Part shown: positions 7,756-17,578 of the stretch, piece after piece
Layout: each line of letters starts with the position of its first letter
Position numbering within the stretch: position 1 is the first letter of the stretch
DNA from: Proteiniclasticum ruminis
GTDB lineage: Bacteria; Bacillota; Clostridia; Clostridiales; Clostridiaceae
Length of the DNA: 64,000 nt
Direction: 5' to 3'
Assembly: GCF_900115135.1 (NCBI RefSeq)
Contig: NZ_FOVK01000001.1
Location: 186,001-250,000, forward strand
Translations under genes and position numbers: made by a program
Notes under the pieces: generated by a model
What the model was told of the DNA's origin: nothing
Seen by the model: the letters and a program-made list of their open reading frames with translations, nothing else
Database searches by the model: none

Positions 7756-10257
7756 ATGGGATTATTTGATAAGGTTTTTGGAACCTATAGCGAAAGGGAA
7801 GTAAAACGGATCCTGCCAATTGTGGATCAGGTGGAAGCCCTGGATGAAGAGTTTCAAAAACTCACCGACGAAGAATTAAGAGGAAAAACAGAGGAATTCA
7901 AAAAAAGACTGGCCAGTGGAGAAACACTGGATGACATTCTTCCTGAAGCTTTTGCTACCGTACGTGAGGCTTCTTACAGAGTGCTCAACATGAAACATTT
8001 CCGTGTCCAGATCATTGGTGGACTTATTCTGCACCAAGGACGAATCGCAGAGATGAAAACTGGTGAAGGTAAGACTCTGGTGGCAACACTGCCTTCCTAT
8101 CTCAATGCATTATCCGGAAACGGTGTCCACGTGGTTACCGTCAACGATTATCTAGCCTCCAGAGATAGAGACTGGATGGGACAGGTCTATGAGTTTCTCG
8201 GACTCACCTGTGGTGTGATCCTCCATGGCCTGACCAACGAGCAGCGAAAAGAAGCCTATGCTTCGGACATCACCTACGGAACCAACAATGAGTTTGGTTT
8301 TGATTACCTGAGAGACAACATGGTGGTCTATAAAGAAAGACGCGTCCAGCGTGAACTGAATTTTGCCATCGTCGACGAAGTGGACTCCATTCTCATCGAC
8401 GAAGCAAGAACACCTCTGATCATATCTGGGCAGGGGGATAAATCTACAGAATTTTATAAAGTTGCAGATTTCTTTGTGAAGCGTCTCAAAAAAGAAGAAC
8501 ACTTTACCGTAGATGAGAAAGCAAAGTCCGTCGTACTCTCTGAGGAAGGGATTAAGGAAGCTGAGTCTGTTTTCCATCTGGAAAACTACGCAGAGCCTAA
8601 AAACATGGAGCTTCAGCATCATGTGACTCAGGCTTTGAAAGCCAATTATCTTTTTAAAGTAGATAAAGACTACATGGTGAAGGACGGAGAAGTTGTTATC
8701 GTAGATGAATTCACTGGCCGTCTTATGGAAGGGCGAAGATATTCTGATGGTCTCCATCAGGCCATTGAAGCAAAAGAAGGCGTGAAGGTAGAAAGAGAGT
8801 CCAAAACTCTAGCTACCATCACCTACCAGAACTACTTCAGAATGTATAAGAAGCTTTCCGGTATGACCGGTACAGCACAAACAGAGGAGAATGAGTTCAG
8901 ACATACCTATGGTCTTGACGTAGTAGTCATTCCAACCAATAAGGAAATCCGCAGAATGGATCAGCCTGACCTAATTTATAGAACTGTCCAGGCAAAATAT
9001 AAAGCCGTCGTTCAGGAAATCAAAGAAGCTTACAGCCGTAGACAACCTGTTCTCGTTGGAACAACCTCCATCGAGAAGTCAGAATATCTCTCTGCGCTTC
9101 TTAAGAAGAACGGTGTACCTCATGAAGTGCTGAATGCAAAGTATCATGAGAAGGAAGCTGAAATCGTGGCCCGTGCAGGTGAGCCTGGCTCCATCACCAT
9201 TGCCACCAACATGGCCGGTAGAGGAACAGACATCAAACTGGGCGAAGGTGTGGTGGATCTAGGGGGTCTGAAGATCATCGGTACAGAGCGGCACGAGTCC
9301 AGACGTATCGACAATCAGCTTAGAGGACGTTCCGGACGTCAGGGAGATCCTGGTGAGTCCAGATTCTACCTGTCCCTGGAAGATGACCTCATGAGAATCT
9401 TCGGATCAGAAAAACTCTTCGGTATGATTGACAATATCGGTCTTGGTGAAGATGCTATTGAATCTAAGATGGTGACAAAATCCATCGAAAACGCACAGAA
9501 GAAAGTGGAAGGAAATAACTTCGACACTAGAAAAACTCTTCTTGGCTACGACGATGTCATGAATATGCAAAGAGAAGTCATCTACGGTCAGCGTCAGATG
9601 GTGCTGGAGGGCAAGGATCTTAAAGAGAATGTCCGTGCAATGCTACAGAATGTGGTTTCCACAGCAGTAGATCTTCACCTATCCAACGGTATGGACAAGG
9701 AAGAGGCGCTGAAGAACCTCATCACCTATATGGAAGATGCCTTTGTTCCACACAACAGCATCACTGTGGATCAGCTGCGTGAGATGAAAAACAATGAGAT
9801 CGAAGAAATGCTCTTTGATATCGGCGTTTCCATCCATGAGTCAAAAGAATCTGAAATCGGCGAGCAGATCCGTGAGATTGAACGTGTGATTCTCCTGAAG
9901 GTGGTAGACACCAAGTGGATGGAACATATCAACAATATGGATCATCTGAAACGCGGTATCGGATTAAGAGCATACAAGCAGCAGGATCCGGTTCAGGCAT
10001 ATCAGTTTGAAGGGTCAGAGATGTTTGATGAAATGATCCGGTCCATCAATTTTGACACCATCAAGTACATCTTAAAAATCACTGTTCGTAAGGAAGAGCC
10101 CATCGAGCGTGAGCAGGTAGCGAAGGAAACTTCCACCAATCAGGATAATACATTGAAGAAACAGCCTGTTAAAAAGGATACACGAGTAGGAAGAAATTCC
10201 CCTTGTCCTTGTGGAAGCGGTAAAAAATACAAGAACTGTCATGGTCTTGGCCAATAA
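7756..10257 (+). CDS. secA: Preprotein translocase ATPase subunit SecA
   Basis: SecA drives secretory proteins through SecYEG using ATP. The 833-residue protein has Walker A MKTGEGKT (near residue 100), Walker B in the [14 protein letters not shown] segment, the helicase motif [12 protein letters not shown], and a C-terminal zinc-binding [14 protein letters not shown] tail that contacts SecB or ribosomes in relatives. The ATG at 7756 (MGLFDKVFG, the usual SecA start) is chosen over an in-frame TTG nine codons upstream because GGAG lies eight bases before it. prfB follows after a hairpin, the common secA-prfB order. Confidence 0.98.
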   Translation: MGLFDKVFGTYSEREVKRILPIVDQVEALDEEFQKLTDEELRGKTEEFKKRLASGETLDDILPEAFATVREASYRVLNMKHFRVQIIGGLILHQGRIAEMKTGEGKTLVATLPSYLNALSGNGVHVVTVNDYLASRDRDWMGQVYEFLGLTCGVILHGLTNEQRKEAYASDITYGTNNEFGFDYLRDNMVVYKERRVQRELNFAIVDEVDSILIDEARTPLIISGQGDKSTEFYKVADFFVKRLKKEEHFTVDEKAKSVVLSEEGIKEAESVFHLENYAEPKNMELQHHVTQALKANYLFKVDKDYMVKDGEVVIVDEFTGRLMEGRRYSDGLHQAIEAKEGVKVERESKTLATITYQNYFRMYKKLSGMTGTAQTEENEFRHTYGLDVVVIPTNKEIRRMDQPDLIYRTVQAKYKAVVQEIKEAYSRRQPVLVGTTSIEKSEYLSALLKKNGVPHEVLNAKYHEKEAEIVARAGEPGSITIATNMAGRGTDIKLGEGVVDLGGLKIIGTERHESRRIDNQLRGRSGRQGDPGESRFYLSLEDDLMRIFGSEKLFGMIDNIGLGEDAIESKMVTKSIENAQKKVEGNNFDTRKTLLGYDDVMNMQREVIYGQRQMVLEGKDLKENVRAMLQNVVSTAVDLHLSNGMDKEEALKNLITYMEDAFVPHNSITVDQLREMKNNEIEEMLFDIGVSIHESKESEIGEQIREIERVILLKVVDTKWMEHINNMDHLKRGIGLRAYKQQDPVQAYQFEGSEMFDEMIRSINFDTIKYILKITVRKEEPIEREQVAKETSTNQDNTLKKQPVKKDTRVGRNSPCPCGSGKKYKNCHGLGQ

Positions 10258-10264
10258 AAGCTGT

Positions 10265-10292
10265 AAATAGACTTGGGCAACCAAGTCTATTT
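10265..10292 (+). terminator. Hairpin between secA and prfB, possible attenuator
   Basis: A twelve-base-pair stem (10265-10276 with 10281-10292) closes a GCAA loop. Its T tract is only TTT followed by AAAG, so it may be partial, letting some transcription run on into prfB. Confidence 0.55.
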
Positions 10293-10329
10293 TAAAGTCA
10301 AAAATAAAAGATGCGAAGGAGTGAGATCT

Positions 10330-11449
10330 ATGTTGCCAAAAATACAGGAAGCGGTAACGGAACTGAAGAGTTTCAAAGAATCACTGGAAGAAATCCGGGT
10401 GTCTCTTTGACATCGATGCACTGTCCAGACGTCGAGAAGAACTGATTTTTAAAATGCAGGAAGGTTCTTTCTGGAACAATCTGGAAGAAGCCAAACAAGT
10501 GACACAAGAAGAAAAAGCCATAGAATCTACGATTAAAGAGTATTCAGAGCTTCGTGCCAGAGTGGAGGATGCTCTGGATATGGTGGAGCTCACCGATGAT
10601 GACGAAGAAATGCAGACACTCCTCCTGGGAGAAGTAAAAGATTTGAAAAAAGGCGTAGAAGCCATGCATCTGAAAGTACTTCTATCCGGTGAATATGACA
10701 ACAACGATGTGATTCTCACCTTGAAAAGCGGCGTGGGCGGTACCGACGCACAGGATTGGACTTCCATGCTGCTTCGGATGTATACCCGATGGGCAGAAAA
10801 GAAAGGATTTTCGGTGGAACTTCTGTCTCTCCAGGACGGTGATGAAGCGGGCATCAGAGATGCTTCTCTCAAGATTACCGGTCCCTATGCCTATGGCTAT
10901 CTGAAAGCGGAAAAAGGCATCCACAGACTGGTTCGAATTTCTCCATTCAACGCTTCCGGCAAAAGGCAGACAAGTTTTGCCTCTGTAGAAGCAGTGCCTC
11001 TTCTCAAAGACGACAGCGAAGTGGTGATTAAAGATGATGAACTTAGAATTGACACCTACAGAAGTACCGGTGCTGGTGGACAGCATGTAAACACCACCGA
11101 TTCTGCAGTTCGAATCACGCACCTCCCCACAGGAATTGTCGTCACCTGCCAGAATGAAAGAAGCCAGATTCAGAATAAAGAAACAGCCATGAAAATGCTG
11201 AAGGCAAAGCTGGTGGAACTGAAGGAAAGATTCCATAAAGAAAAAATAGAAGATATTACAGGTGAAATGAAAGATATGGGCTGGGGAAGCCAGATTCGAA
11301 GCTATGTTTTCAATCCCTATAATCTGGTGAAGGACCACAGAACACTGGAAGAGGACGCCAATGTGGATGCTGTGATGGACGGGGACCTGGACAGGTTCAT
11401 CAGTGCCTATCTCAAGAGCATGAGTAACGGAAGCCTTCGGGCAGAGTAG
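10330..11449 (+). CDS. prfB: Peptide chain release factor 2, made by programmed +1 frameshift
   Basis: RF2 ends translation at UGA and UAA. The ATG at 10330 follows GAAGGAGTG and reads 26 codons to an in-frame TGA at 10408-10410 inside CTTTGAC, the classic autoregulatory shift site. Slipping +1 at CTT-TGA continues as DIDALSRREEL and gives a 372-residue protein. The catalytic GGQ lies in TGAGGQHVN, and the RF2-specific SPF anticodon-like tripeptide in RISPFNAS. The SD-like stimulator just before the shift codon is CGGGTG, weaker than the E. coli AGGGGG. Low RF2 lets the TGA wait and shift, raising RF2. Confidence 0.96.
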
Positions 11450-11459
11450 GAGTAGTAGA

Positions 11460-13628
11460 ATGGATATAATAGAAAAAATTGCACGAGAACTGAGCATCCG
11501 AAAGGATCAGGTGGAGGGGACTGTAAAACTTCTCGATGAAGGCGCAACCGTTCCCTTTATCGCAAGATACAGAAAAGAAGCCACAGGTTCCTTGGAGGAC
11601 CATATGATCCGTTCTGTTTCAGAACGACTGGAATACTTGAGAGGGCTTCTTCAGAAGAAAGAAGATATCAAGAGGCTTCTGACAGAGCAGGAACAGCTCA
11701 CAGAAGAGCTGGAAAAAGAAATCGAAAGGGCAGAAACAGTCACAAGACTTGATGACATTTACCTGCCGTTCCGCCCAAAGAAGAGAACAAGAGGCACCAT
11801 CGCCCGTGAAAAGGGGCTCTCCCCATTGGCCGACTATATCCGTTCCGGCGGGGAAAACCCAAAGAATAGAGCAGCTGAATTTGTCACAGAAGACGTAGAA
11901 ACAGCCGAAGAGGCACTGAAGTATGCCCTGGATATTCTTGCTGAAGAGTTTTCTGAGGATGCGGATCTGAAAGGACAGCTGCGCAGCATCGTTGTGAGAT
12001 CCGCCGAAATTAAAACCAGCGGAGATCAGGAAAATACACCCTATGAGATGTATTATGACCATAAGGAGCCTGCGCTTCGTATGCCCAGTCACCGGACACT
12101 TGCGATTAACCGTGGCGAAAAAGAAGGTATTCTAAAAGTCAGTATCACTGTAGATGAAGTCCGAGCCCTGCAGGCGATGACTGCCCGCTATATCACGAAG
12201 AATCCTGACTGCAACGTACTGCTGAAGGATGCTTCTGAAGACTCCTTCAAAAGACTGATCTTGCCTTCACTGGAAAGGGAGCTCCGAAATACCCTGACCG
12301 AAAGAGCAGAAGATTCCTCAATCATCGTCTTTAAAGAAAATCTGAAATCCCTTCTGCTTCAGCCACCAGTTAAAGGATACAGTGTCATGGGATTTGACCC
12401 TGGCTTCCGAACCGGCTGTAAAGTAGCCGTTCTGGATGATACCGGAAAGTATGTGGACCATGCGACGGTATACCCCACAGTACCCAGAAAGGATATTGAA
12501 GGCACAAAAACAGTGCTGAAAAAGCTCATCCGTAAATATGATGTTAAAATCATTTCCTTAGGAAACGGAACAGCCTCACGGGAATCTGAGCTGGTTTTAA
12601 TGGAACTGATAGAAGAGCTGAAAAAGGAGAATATCGATGTATCCTATGTCATCACCAATGAAGCTGGTGCATCTGTGTACAGTGCATCCAAGCTGGCAGG
12701 GGATGAGTATCCAGACCTTGATGTCACCATCAGAGGTGCCATCTCCATCGCAAGAAGGCTTCAGGATCCTTTAGCAGAACTGGTGAAGATTGACCCAAAA
12801 TCCATTGGTGTGGGTCAGTACCAACACGATATTGGAAAGAAAAAGCTGGATTCTTCACTCATGGGTGTTGTGGAAGATACGGTAAATGCTGTCGGTGTAG
12901 ACCTCAACGTGGCAACACCATCTCTTCTGTCCTATGTGGCAGGCATTAACAAAACCATCGCAGAGAACATTGTTGCCTATCGGGATGAAACCGGGAAATT
13001 CACTTCCCGGAAAGAGCTGAAAAAAGTAAAAAGACTGGGAGATAAAGCCTTTGAGCAATGCGCAGGATTCCTAAGAATCCGAGAAGGCAAGGATTTCCTG
13101 GATAATACGGGTGTGCATCCTGAGTCTTACAGCGCAGCATACACGATTTTAGAAGCTCTTGGATACAACAAGAAAAAGCTTAATGAAGAAGGCCTTCTGG
13201 ATATCGAAGAAAGGGCCAATGATTTTGGACTTTCCAAGCTTTGCGAGATCTCCTCCTTGGGAGAACCTACTGTAAAAGATATTCTGAAAGAGCTTAAAAA
13301 GCCAGGCAGAGATCCTAGAGAAGATTTACCAAAACCAGTCTTCAGAAAAGGGGTCATGGACCTGAAAGATCTGGAAGAAGGCATGATCCTAACTGGTGTC
13401 GTTCGAAATGTGGCTGAATTTGGGGCTTTCATCGACATCGGTGTTCATCAGGATGGATTGGTCCATAAAAGTGAACTATCCGACCGGTATGTGAGAAACC
13501 CCTTGGAATTCGTACGATCCGGAGATGTCGTAGAGGTGAAGGTTCTTTCAGTGGATAAGAAAAGAAACAGAATCAGTCTGACCATGAAGGGCCTCAATAA
13601 AGATCACGCAAGCATGAAGCAGCAATAA
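11460..13628 (+). CDS. tex: Tex family S1 RNA-binding protein
   Basis: Tex is a cytoplasmic nucleic-acid-binding protein linked to transcription. The 722-residue product has the N-terminal Tex helical domain (ATVPFIARYRKEATG), a YqgF-like RNase H fold (from about 310, GFDPGFRTGCKVAVLD), helix-hairpin-helix motifs (about 490-560), and a C-terminal S1 domain (about 640-712, GMILTGVVRNVAEFGAFIDIG). This is full length. It starts 10 bases after prfB and is probably cotranscribed with it. A strong terminator follows. Confidence 0.95.
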   Translation: MDIIEKIARELSIRKDQVEGTVKLLDEGATVPFIARYRKEATGSLEDHMIRSVSERLEYLRGLLQKKEDIKRLLTEQEQLTEELEKEIERAETVTRLDDIYLPFRPKKRTRGTIAREKGLSPLADYIRSGGENPKNRAAEFVTEDVETAEEALKYALDILAEEFSEDADLKGQLRSIVVRSAEIKTSGDQENTPYEMYYDHKEPALRMPSHRTLAINRGEKEGILKVSITVDEVRALQAMTARYITKNPDCNVLLKDASEDSFKRLILPSLERELRNTLTERAEDSSIIVFKENLKSLLLQPPVKGYSVMGFDPGFRTGCKVAVLDDTGKYVDHATVYPTVPRKDIEGTKTVLKKLIRKYDVKIISLGNGTASRESELVLMELIEELKKENIDVSYVITNEAGASVYSASKLAGDEYPDLDVTIRGAISIARRLQDPLAELVKIDPKSIGVGQYQHDIGKKKLDSSLMGVVEDTVNAVGVDLNVATPSLLSYVAGINKTIAENIVAYRDETGKFTSRKELKKVKRLGDKAFEQCAGFLRIREGKDFLDNTGVHPESYSAAYTILEALGYNKKKLNEEGLLDIEERANDFGLSKLCEISSLGEPTVKDILKELKKPGRDPREDLPKPVFRKGVMDLKDLEEGMILTGVVRNVAEFGAFIDIGVHQDGLVHKSELSDRYVRNPLEFVRSGDVVEVKVLSVDKKRNRISLTMKGLNKDHASMKQQ

Positions 13629-13630
13629 AA

Positions 13631-13663
13631 CAAAATGGACACAGCGATGCTGTGTCCATTTTG
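13631..13663. terminator. Bidirectional terminator between tex and a convergent gene
   Basis: A fifteen-base-pair perfect stem (13631-13645 with 13649-13663, CAAAATGGACACAGC) around a GAT loop. Confidence 0.8.
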
Positions 13664-13672
13664 CTTCTCTAT

Positions 13673-13966
13673 CTAGTTATGAAGAAAATACTGTTCCAGG
13701 ACGGACAATATTTTTTTGAATTCATGCTGATCAATGTTTCCAAGCTTTCCTCGGAAGCTGTTGAGATAGTGGTATAACGATAGAGACTCATACTCCATAT
13801 GATGATTTTTCAGATAGGAAATGGTTTTTCGGAGCCATTTTGTCAGCTCATCATATGTGGTAGAATAAAGGGAATCCTTATAAATCCCAAAGGGATAGGA
13901 GAGGGTAAAAGTCTTTTCGAGTTCATACGCTTCCTGTAAAAGTTCATGGGTTACTTGGACATTCAT
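13673..13966 (-). CDS. Hypothetical protein (97 aa)
   Basis: This small, probably all-helical soluble protein is not recognised. It is rich in leucine, tyrosine and glutamate and lacks membrane segments. The ATG at 13966 is preferred to an in-frame GTG four codons upstream, because AAAGGTGG lies eight bases before it. On the minus strand an extended -10 element TGG-TATAAT (14043-14035) lies about 70 bases upstream, back to back with the ribU promoter. Confidence 0.55.
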   Translation of the reverse strand: MNVQVTHELLQEAYELEKTFTLSYPFGIYKDSLYSTTYDELTKWLRKTISYLKNHHMEYESLSLYHYLNSFRGKLGNIDQHEFKKILSVLEQYFLHN

Positions 13967-14057
13967 TTCATATACCACCTTTGATCGAAAAAATTGACAG
14001 ATGAATTGATGATTTATTGCTAAATTACCATTTCATTATACCACAGGTTCGTTCCTA

Positions 14058-14086
14058 TTGACACTTTTCTAACAACGTGGTATTCT
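14058..14086 (+). promoter_or_regulatory. Promoter of the ribU transcript
   Basis: Consensus TTGACA (14058-14063), a 17-base spacer and TATTCT (14081-14086) with a TGG extension. It places the start of transcription just before the FMN aptamer. Confidence 0.75.
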
Positions 14087-14104
14087 CATATTGTAAATTA
14101 AATA

Positions 14105-14214
14105 GCATCTTCAGGGCGGGGTGTAAGTCCCCACCGGTGGTATAGCCCACGAACCGCAAGGTTGATTCGGTGTAACTCCGAAGCCGACAGTTAAAGTCTG
14201 GATGGAAGAAGAAT
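14105..14214 (+). ncRNA. FMN riboswitch (RFN element)
   Basis: The leader holds the RFN hallmark pieces in order: TCAGGGCGGGGTG, AGTCCCCACCGGTGGT, GCCCACGAACCGC, GGTTGATTCGGTG, CCGAAGCCGACAGT and AAAGTCTGGATG, closed by an ATCTTC / GAAGAA outer stem. These form the six-way junction that binds flavin mononucleotide. A terminator follows at 14233 and then ribU, so FMN is expected to stop transcription before the riboflavin transporter gene. Confidence 0.97.
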
Positions 14215-14232
14215 GATTGTTTTTGCGTTCAC

Positions 14233-14270
14233 GCCTTGATTTCTATATTTATATGGAATCAAGGCTTTTT
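14233..14270 (+). terminator. Riboswitch-controlled terminator before ribU
   Basis: GCCTTGATT (14233-14241) pairs with AATCAAGGC (14257-14265), followed by six T. It is the expression platform of the FMN riboswitch. Confidence 0.85.
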
Positions 14271-14321
14271 TACGTAAACAATCTTCTGGAGGTTGCAAAT
14301 AATCTTTAGGAGGGTTTACAC

Positions 14322-14918
14322 ATGGTAAACGTATCAAAAAAAACCAACATCGTTGTCAAAGCTGCACTTCTTATGACGCTGGGATTCATCCTCACTTATT
14401 TCGAGTTTCCTGTACTTCCTGCTTTTCCTTGGCTTAAAGTAGACTTATCTGCTGTTCCTGTACTTTTGGCAGGATTCGCCTTTGGTCCTCTGGTGGGTGT
14501 TGGTGTCGAAATACTGAAAAATGTCCTTGTTATCGTCATTCAGGGAAGCACCACCGGTGGTGTAGGACAGCTGGCTAACATCATTGTTGTTGGTTCTTAT
14601 GTATTCTTCGCATCCTTAGTTTTCAAGAAGATGAAGACAAGAAAAGGAGCAATCCTTGGCGCTTTCTTAGGATCTGTCCTTATGATTCCTTTGGCCATGC
14701 TTGCGAATTACTTTATCCTCATTCCAATGTTTTTCCCAGGTGGTATGGAACCTGAAGCATTCCGTTCCTATATGTTTTATGGAATCCCAGCATTCAACTT
14801 CATTAAGGGAGCCATCATCTCTGGTGTAGGTATTCTCTTCTATGATAGGGTAGCTTCTCTGATCAACCGTGAAGCAATCTTCCAGGAAAGGTACAAGAAG
14901 CTTCATAAAGCAAGTTAG
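14322..14918 (+). CDS. ribU: Riboflavin ECF transporter substrate-binding subunit RibU
   Basis: RibU is the membrane S component that captures riboflavin and works with the shared EcfAA'T energising module, which is not in this window. The 198-residue protein has about six hydrophobic helices, with the N-terminal AALLMTLGFILTYFEFP segment, the DLSAVPVLLAGFAFGP segment and LKNVLVIVIQGSTTGGVGQLAN, all typical of RibU. AGGAGGG precedes the ATG. Control by the upstream FMN riboswitch supports the assignment. A terminator follows. Confidence 0.95.
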   Translation: MVNVSKKTNIVVKAALLMTLGFILTYFEFPVLPAFPWLKVDLSAVPVLLAGFAFGPLVGVGVEILKNVLVIVIQGSTTGGVGQLANIIVVGSYVFFASLVFKKMKTRKGAILGAFLGSVLMIPLAMLANYFILIPMFFPGGMEPEAFRSYMFYGIPAFNFIKGAIISGVGILFYDRVASLINREAIFQERYKKLHKAS

Positions 14919-14929
14919 TACAATATATA

Positions 14930-14967
14930 AGCCTCTCTGCAGTTTGCAGAGAGGCTCTCACTTTTTA
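14930..14967. terminator. Terminator after ribU
   Basis: A twelve-base-pair perfect stem AGCCTCTCTGCA (14930-14941) with its complement (14945-14956) and a later T run; it may also serve the convergent rimI operon. Confidence 0.8.
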
Positions 14968-14993
14968 TATAATACTATTCTTGTGATCCGCCA

Positions 14994-15434
14994 TCAGATT
15001 TGAAGATTCATCACAAGAGCGTCTTCTCCATTGATGTAATAACGTTCTCTTTTTGTGAGCGTAATAAAGCCAAAGGATTTATACAGTTTCTGAGCTGGAA
15101 GATTCGACACCCGCACTTCGAGAAACACATTCTGTATGCCCTTCGCTTTCAGCTGCAGGATCAGTTCACTCAGCACTGTTTTTCCGATGCCAAGCCTCTG
15201 ATGCTTGTTTTTCACAGCGATATTTATAATATCCGCATCTTCGAATGTATACCAGCACTGAACGTATCCCACAACCTCATCCCCAAGCAGCGCAACAAGA
15301 TTCAGTGCATGGGGATTCACAATCTCTCTTATCAGTTCTTCTTTCGCCCAAGGGAGGGGGAATGCTTCTTTCGAAATCTCATAGACCTCATCCACATGGC
15401 TGGGCTCAAATTCTTTGATGATAACTCTTTCCAT
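14994..15434 (-). CDS. rimI: Ribosomal protein S18 alanine N-acetyltransferase
   Basis: RimI acetylates the N-terminal alanine of ribosomal protein S18 using acetyl-CoA. The 146-residue GNAT protein has the acetyl-CoA loop KHQRLGIGKTVL (about 77-88) and the C-terminal SFGFITLTKRERYYINGEDALVM segment typical of RimI. Its ATG overlaps the tsaB stop by one base (TAATG), and the tsaE-tsaB-rimI order is the standard bacterial arrangement, which supports this name over a generic acetyltransferase. Confidence 0.9.
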   Translation of the reverse strand: MERVIIKEFEPSHVDEVYEISKEAFPLPWAKEELIREIVNPHALNLVALLGDEVVGYVQCWYTFEDADIINIAVKNKHQRLGIGKTVLSELILQLKAKGIQNVFLEVRVSNLPAQKLYKSFGFITLTKRERYYINGEDALVMNLQI

Positions 15435-16141
15435 TAAAGGAGCCTTCCTTGTTTTTTCTCATACTCATATTCAGCTTGGCTTTTTCTCATATAAAGAGGC
15501 ACCAAAGAGTAGATGTCCTCTTTCTCCTCATTTTCAATTCTATCACGAAGAAGATAGGGGAGCGTGGACGCTTTGGGAATGTTCAGGTTCTGAGGTGCAA
15601 GGATTATATTGCTTCTTGATTGAAGCTCCTCAGCGGGTATTTTTGATAGAATATCTCCCATAATCATAATTTCTCTTGATTCATTGGAAACTTTATCCAT
15701 GACTTCATCCAACGTTAAAATTGTAGGCTCCATTAGGGTCACAAGCTTACCTTGGATAAACGTATAGATTCCAGTATAGTAGCCATTTCTCAATGCATCA
15801 ACCATAGGGATAATGAGACCCTGATACCCAAACGCTCCATACGCTAACACCGCCAGAGCATCTGCTGCATAGATAGGAATATCTAAAGCCAAGGCCATGC
15901 CCTTCGCAGCCGCTAGGCCGATTCTAAGCCCGGTAAAGGAACCTGGACCTATAGATACTGTTATGGCAGAAAGCTCAGCAGGAGACATGCTGAGCTTCTC
16001 TAAAAGCTCTTCCACCAGCGGCATAAGAAGAACCGAATGCTGCAAATTGAAATTAATGCTGATTTCTCCTAACGTTTCGTAATCTCTTACCACTGCTGCT
16101 GTACAGTTGCTGGAAGATGTATCTATACTTAAAATATTCAT
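15434..16141 (-). CDS. tsaB: tRNA threonylcarbamoyladenosine biosynthesis protein TsaB
   Basis: TsaB is the non-catalytic partner of TsaD in making t6A at position 37 of ANN-reading tRNAs. The 235-residue protein has the ASKHA-fold start (ILSIDTSSSNCTAAVV) and the SIGPGSFTGLRIGLAAAKGMA segment typical of the family. It overlaps tsaE upstream by four bases (ATGA) and rimI downstream by one, so the three are one operon. tsaD is not in the window. Confidence 0.95.
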   Translation of the reverse strand: MNILSIDTSSSNCTAAVVRDYETLGEISINFNLQHSVLLMPLVEELLEKLSMSPAELSAITVSIGPGSFTGLRIGLAAAKGMALALDIPIYAADALAVLAYGAFGYQGLIIPMVDALRNGYYTGIYTFIQGKLVTLMEPTILTLDEVMDKVSNESREIMIMGDILSKIPAEELQSRSNIILAPQNLNIPKASTLPYLLRDRIENEEKEDIYSLVPLYMRKSQAEYEYEKKQGRLL

Positions 16142-16599
16142 ACAAGCACCTCCAAAAACGGATAGACTTTACCTACTTCATGAAAGGTGATCTTTCTTTC
16201 ATCCTCCACATCAGTTTTCTCAATCTTCACCTGAAGAAACTGATCCGGCAATATGGATTCAATGAGATCTGCCCATTCAATAAGTGCAACGCCATTTCCG
16301 TATATATATTCCTCAAACCCTACCTGGAGTACTTCATCCGGATCATGCACACGATACACATCAAAATGATACAGTGGCACTCTTCCAGAATGATACTCAT
16401 TGACAATGGTGAAAGTGGGGGAGGTGATGTTTTCTTTGACTCCTAAGCCTTCTGCCAAGCCTTTGGCAAAATGTGTTTTCCCAGTTCCTAAATCTCCTGT
16501 CAGACAAACCGTGGTTCCTTTTTCTAAACTCTCTCCCAGCTTTCGTCCCAGTTCCATGGTTTCTTTCACGGAGGATGATTTTTTGATAAATGTACTCAT
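16138..16599 (-). CDS. tsaE: tRNA threonylcarbamoyladenosine biosynthesis ATPase TsaE
   Basis: TsaE is the small ATPase that recycles the TsaBD complex in t6A synthesis. The 153-residue protein has Walker A GDLGTGKTHF (about 36-45), the TSPTFTIVNEY switch segment (about 59-69), and the HFDVYRVHDPDEV region (about 77-89). It is the first gene of the tsaE-tsaB-rimI operon. On the minus strand TTTTCA and TATAAT, 17 bases apart (16666-16638), form a likely promoter. Confidence 0.95.
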   Translation of the reverse strand: MSTFIKKSSSVKETMELGRKLGESLEKGTTVCLTGDLGTGKTHFAKGLAEGLGVKENITSPTFTIVNEYHSGRVPLYHFDVYRVHDPDEVLQVGFEEYIYGNGVALIEWADLIESILPDQFLQVKIEKTDVEDERKITFHEVGKVYPFLEVLV

Positions 16600-16663
16600 C
16601 TTCTCACCTTGTTTCCTATTCTCATTTACATCTCTACATTATAACGCAGGAAAAGAATCTTGA

Positions 16664-16712
16664 AAAGAAAAACAGCCTACCAGTAAGATCTTACGGATCT
16701 CACCGGTAAGCT
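16664..16712 (-). terminator. Terminator after the GNAT gene
   Basis: A seventeen-base stem with three G-U wobbles (16674-16690 with 16696-16712) followed on the minus strand by GTTTTTCTTTT. Confidence 0.8.
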
Positions 16713-16720
16713 AAACCTCT

Positions 16721-17215
16721 TTAAGCCGCTTTCTTCAAAAAAGTATCAAAATCCATACTGAGCAGATACAGATCTTGTTTTACCATATCTCCTTGAAAAC
16801 CGAAATGTTCAAAGAGAGATAAAGAGCGCTTATTGAGATGTTTGATCTTTGCATTTACAGTTTTTGTGCGAAGGGAAAAGAATGCTTCGCAGAGCGCTTT
16901 CTTTAATGCTGATTTTCCATAACCTTTACCCCAGAGTTCTTTTTCCCCGATGGTTATAACAATTTCATGACCATTGGGTTTGGGGATGAACGTCACATAT
17001 CCAATGGATTCATCTTGTAGACAAATCAGGTAAAAAAGACCTTTCTGGTTAAAAACCTGGTTATACAGAGGCATTCTTGATGTTTCCACCAATGAGCGAA
17101 TCTGCCTGCTCATTTGGTTATCCTCATTGAGGTGTGCGATGATTTCCTGATCTTCCAACCAATCAGCGATTTTCAAAGCATCCTCCATAAAAATATCCTG
17201 TCTTAAGCTAATCAT
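16721..17215 (-). CDS. GNAT-family N-acetyltransferase
   Basis: This 164-residue protein has the acetyl-CoA binding pattern GEKELWGKGYGKSALK (about 91-106) and the following NKRSLSLFEHFGFQ segment of the RimJ/RimL-like acetyltransferases. The substrate, a protein N-terminus or a small molecule, cannot be told. AAAGGAG lies before the ATG. It has its own terminator and is not part of the tsa operon. Confidence 0.8.
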   Translation of the reverse strand: MISLRQDIFMEDALKIADWLEDQEIIAHLNEDNQMSRQIRSLVETSRMPLYNQVFNQKGLFYLICLQDESIGYVTFIPKPNGHEIVITIGEKELWGKGYGKSALKKALCEAFFSLRTKTVNAKIKHLNKRSLSLFEHFGFQGDMVKQDLYLLSMDFDTFLKKAA

Positions 17216-17502
17216 AGAAAACTCCTTTAATTCTCAATCATTTTAGTGCCGCGTCCCGGCACAGAACCCATCTATGTATTCTAGTATGAGTCACAGCCAA
17301 ATTCAAAGCCGTATTCCATGTCTTTTTGAAAATACTGGAGTTTACCTATGTTTTCCTGTGTTTATCTCAATTTATATGAACTTTTCTACGCGTTATGATA
17401 TGTAACTAACATAAACATAAATAAACCAGAATATATTAAGATTTTCATAGAATAACCTCAATATATTCTGTATTCCTCAATATTACAGGTGATTTTTTCA
17501 GG

Positions 17503-17534
17503 AAAACAAAAACGGAGATTCTAAAGAATCTCCG
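17503..17534 (-). terminator. Second terminator downstream of tRNA-Trp
   Basis: CGGAGATTC (17513-17521) pairs with GAATCTCCG (17526-17534); on the minus strand TTTTTGTTTT follows. Confidence 0.85.
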
Positions 17535-17570
17535 AAAAAAGAAAACAGCCTAGTACATCGTACTAGACCG
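17535..17570 (-). terminator. First terminator downstream of tRNA-Trp
   Basis: CTAGTAC (17550-17556) pairs with GTACTAG (17560-17566), followed on the minus strand by TTTTCTTTTTT. It is in tandem with the second hairpin. Confidence 0.75.
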
Positions 17571-17578
17571 ATTCATCA

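Larger units (their letters stand above)
17216..17578. other. Intergenic stretch between the GNAT gene and tRNA-Trp
   Basis: Besides two terminators of the tRNA gene (17513-17570), I see nothing coding here. The AT-rich part 17330-17500 may hold the promoter of the GNAT gene but shows no clear pair of hexamers. Confidence 0.5.

Noticed and set aside
10330-10410. An apparent nonsense mutation in prfB
   Set aside because: The in-frame TGA is the programmed +1 frameshift site CTTTGAC, not a pseudogene mark.
10682-11497. A 271-codon minus-strand frame inside prfB
   Set aside because: Antisense shadow of RF2, whose motifs are complete on the plus strand.
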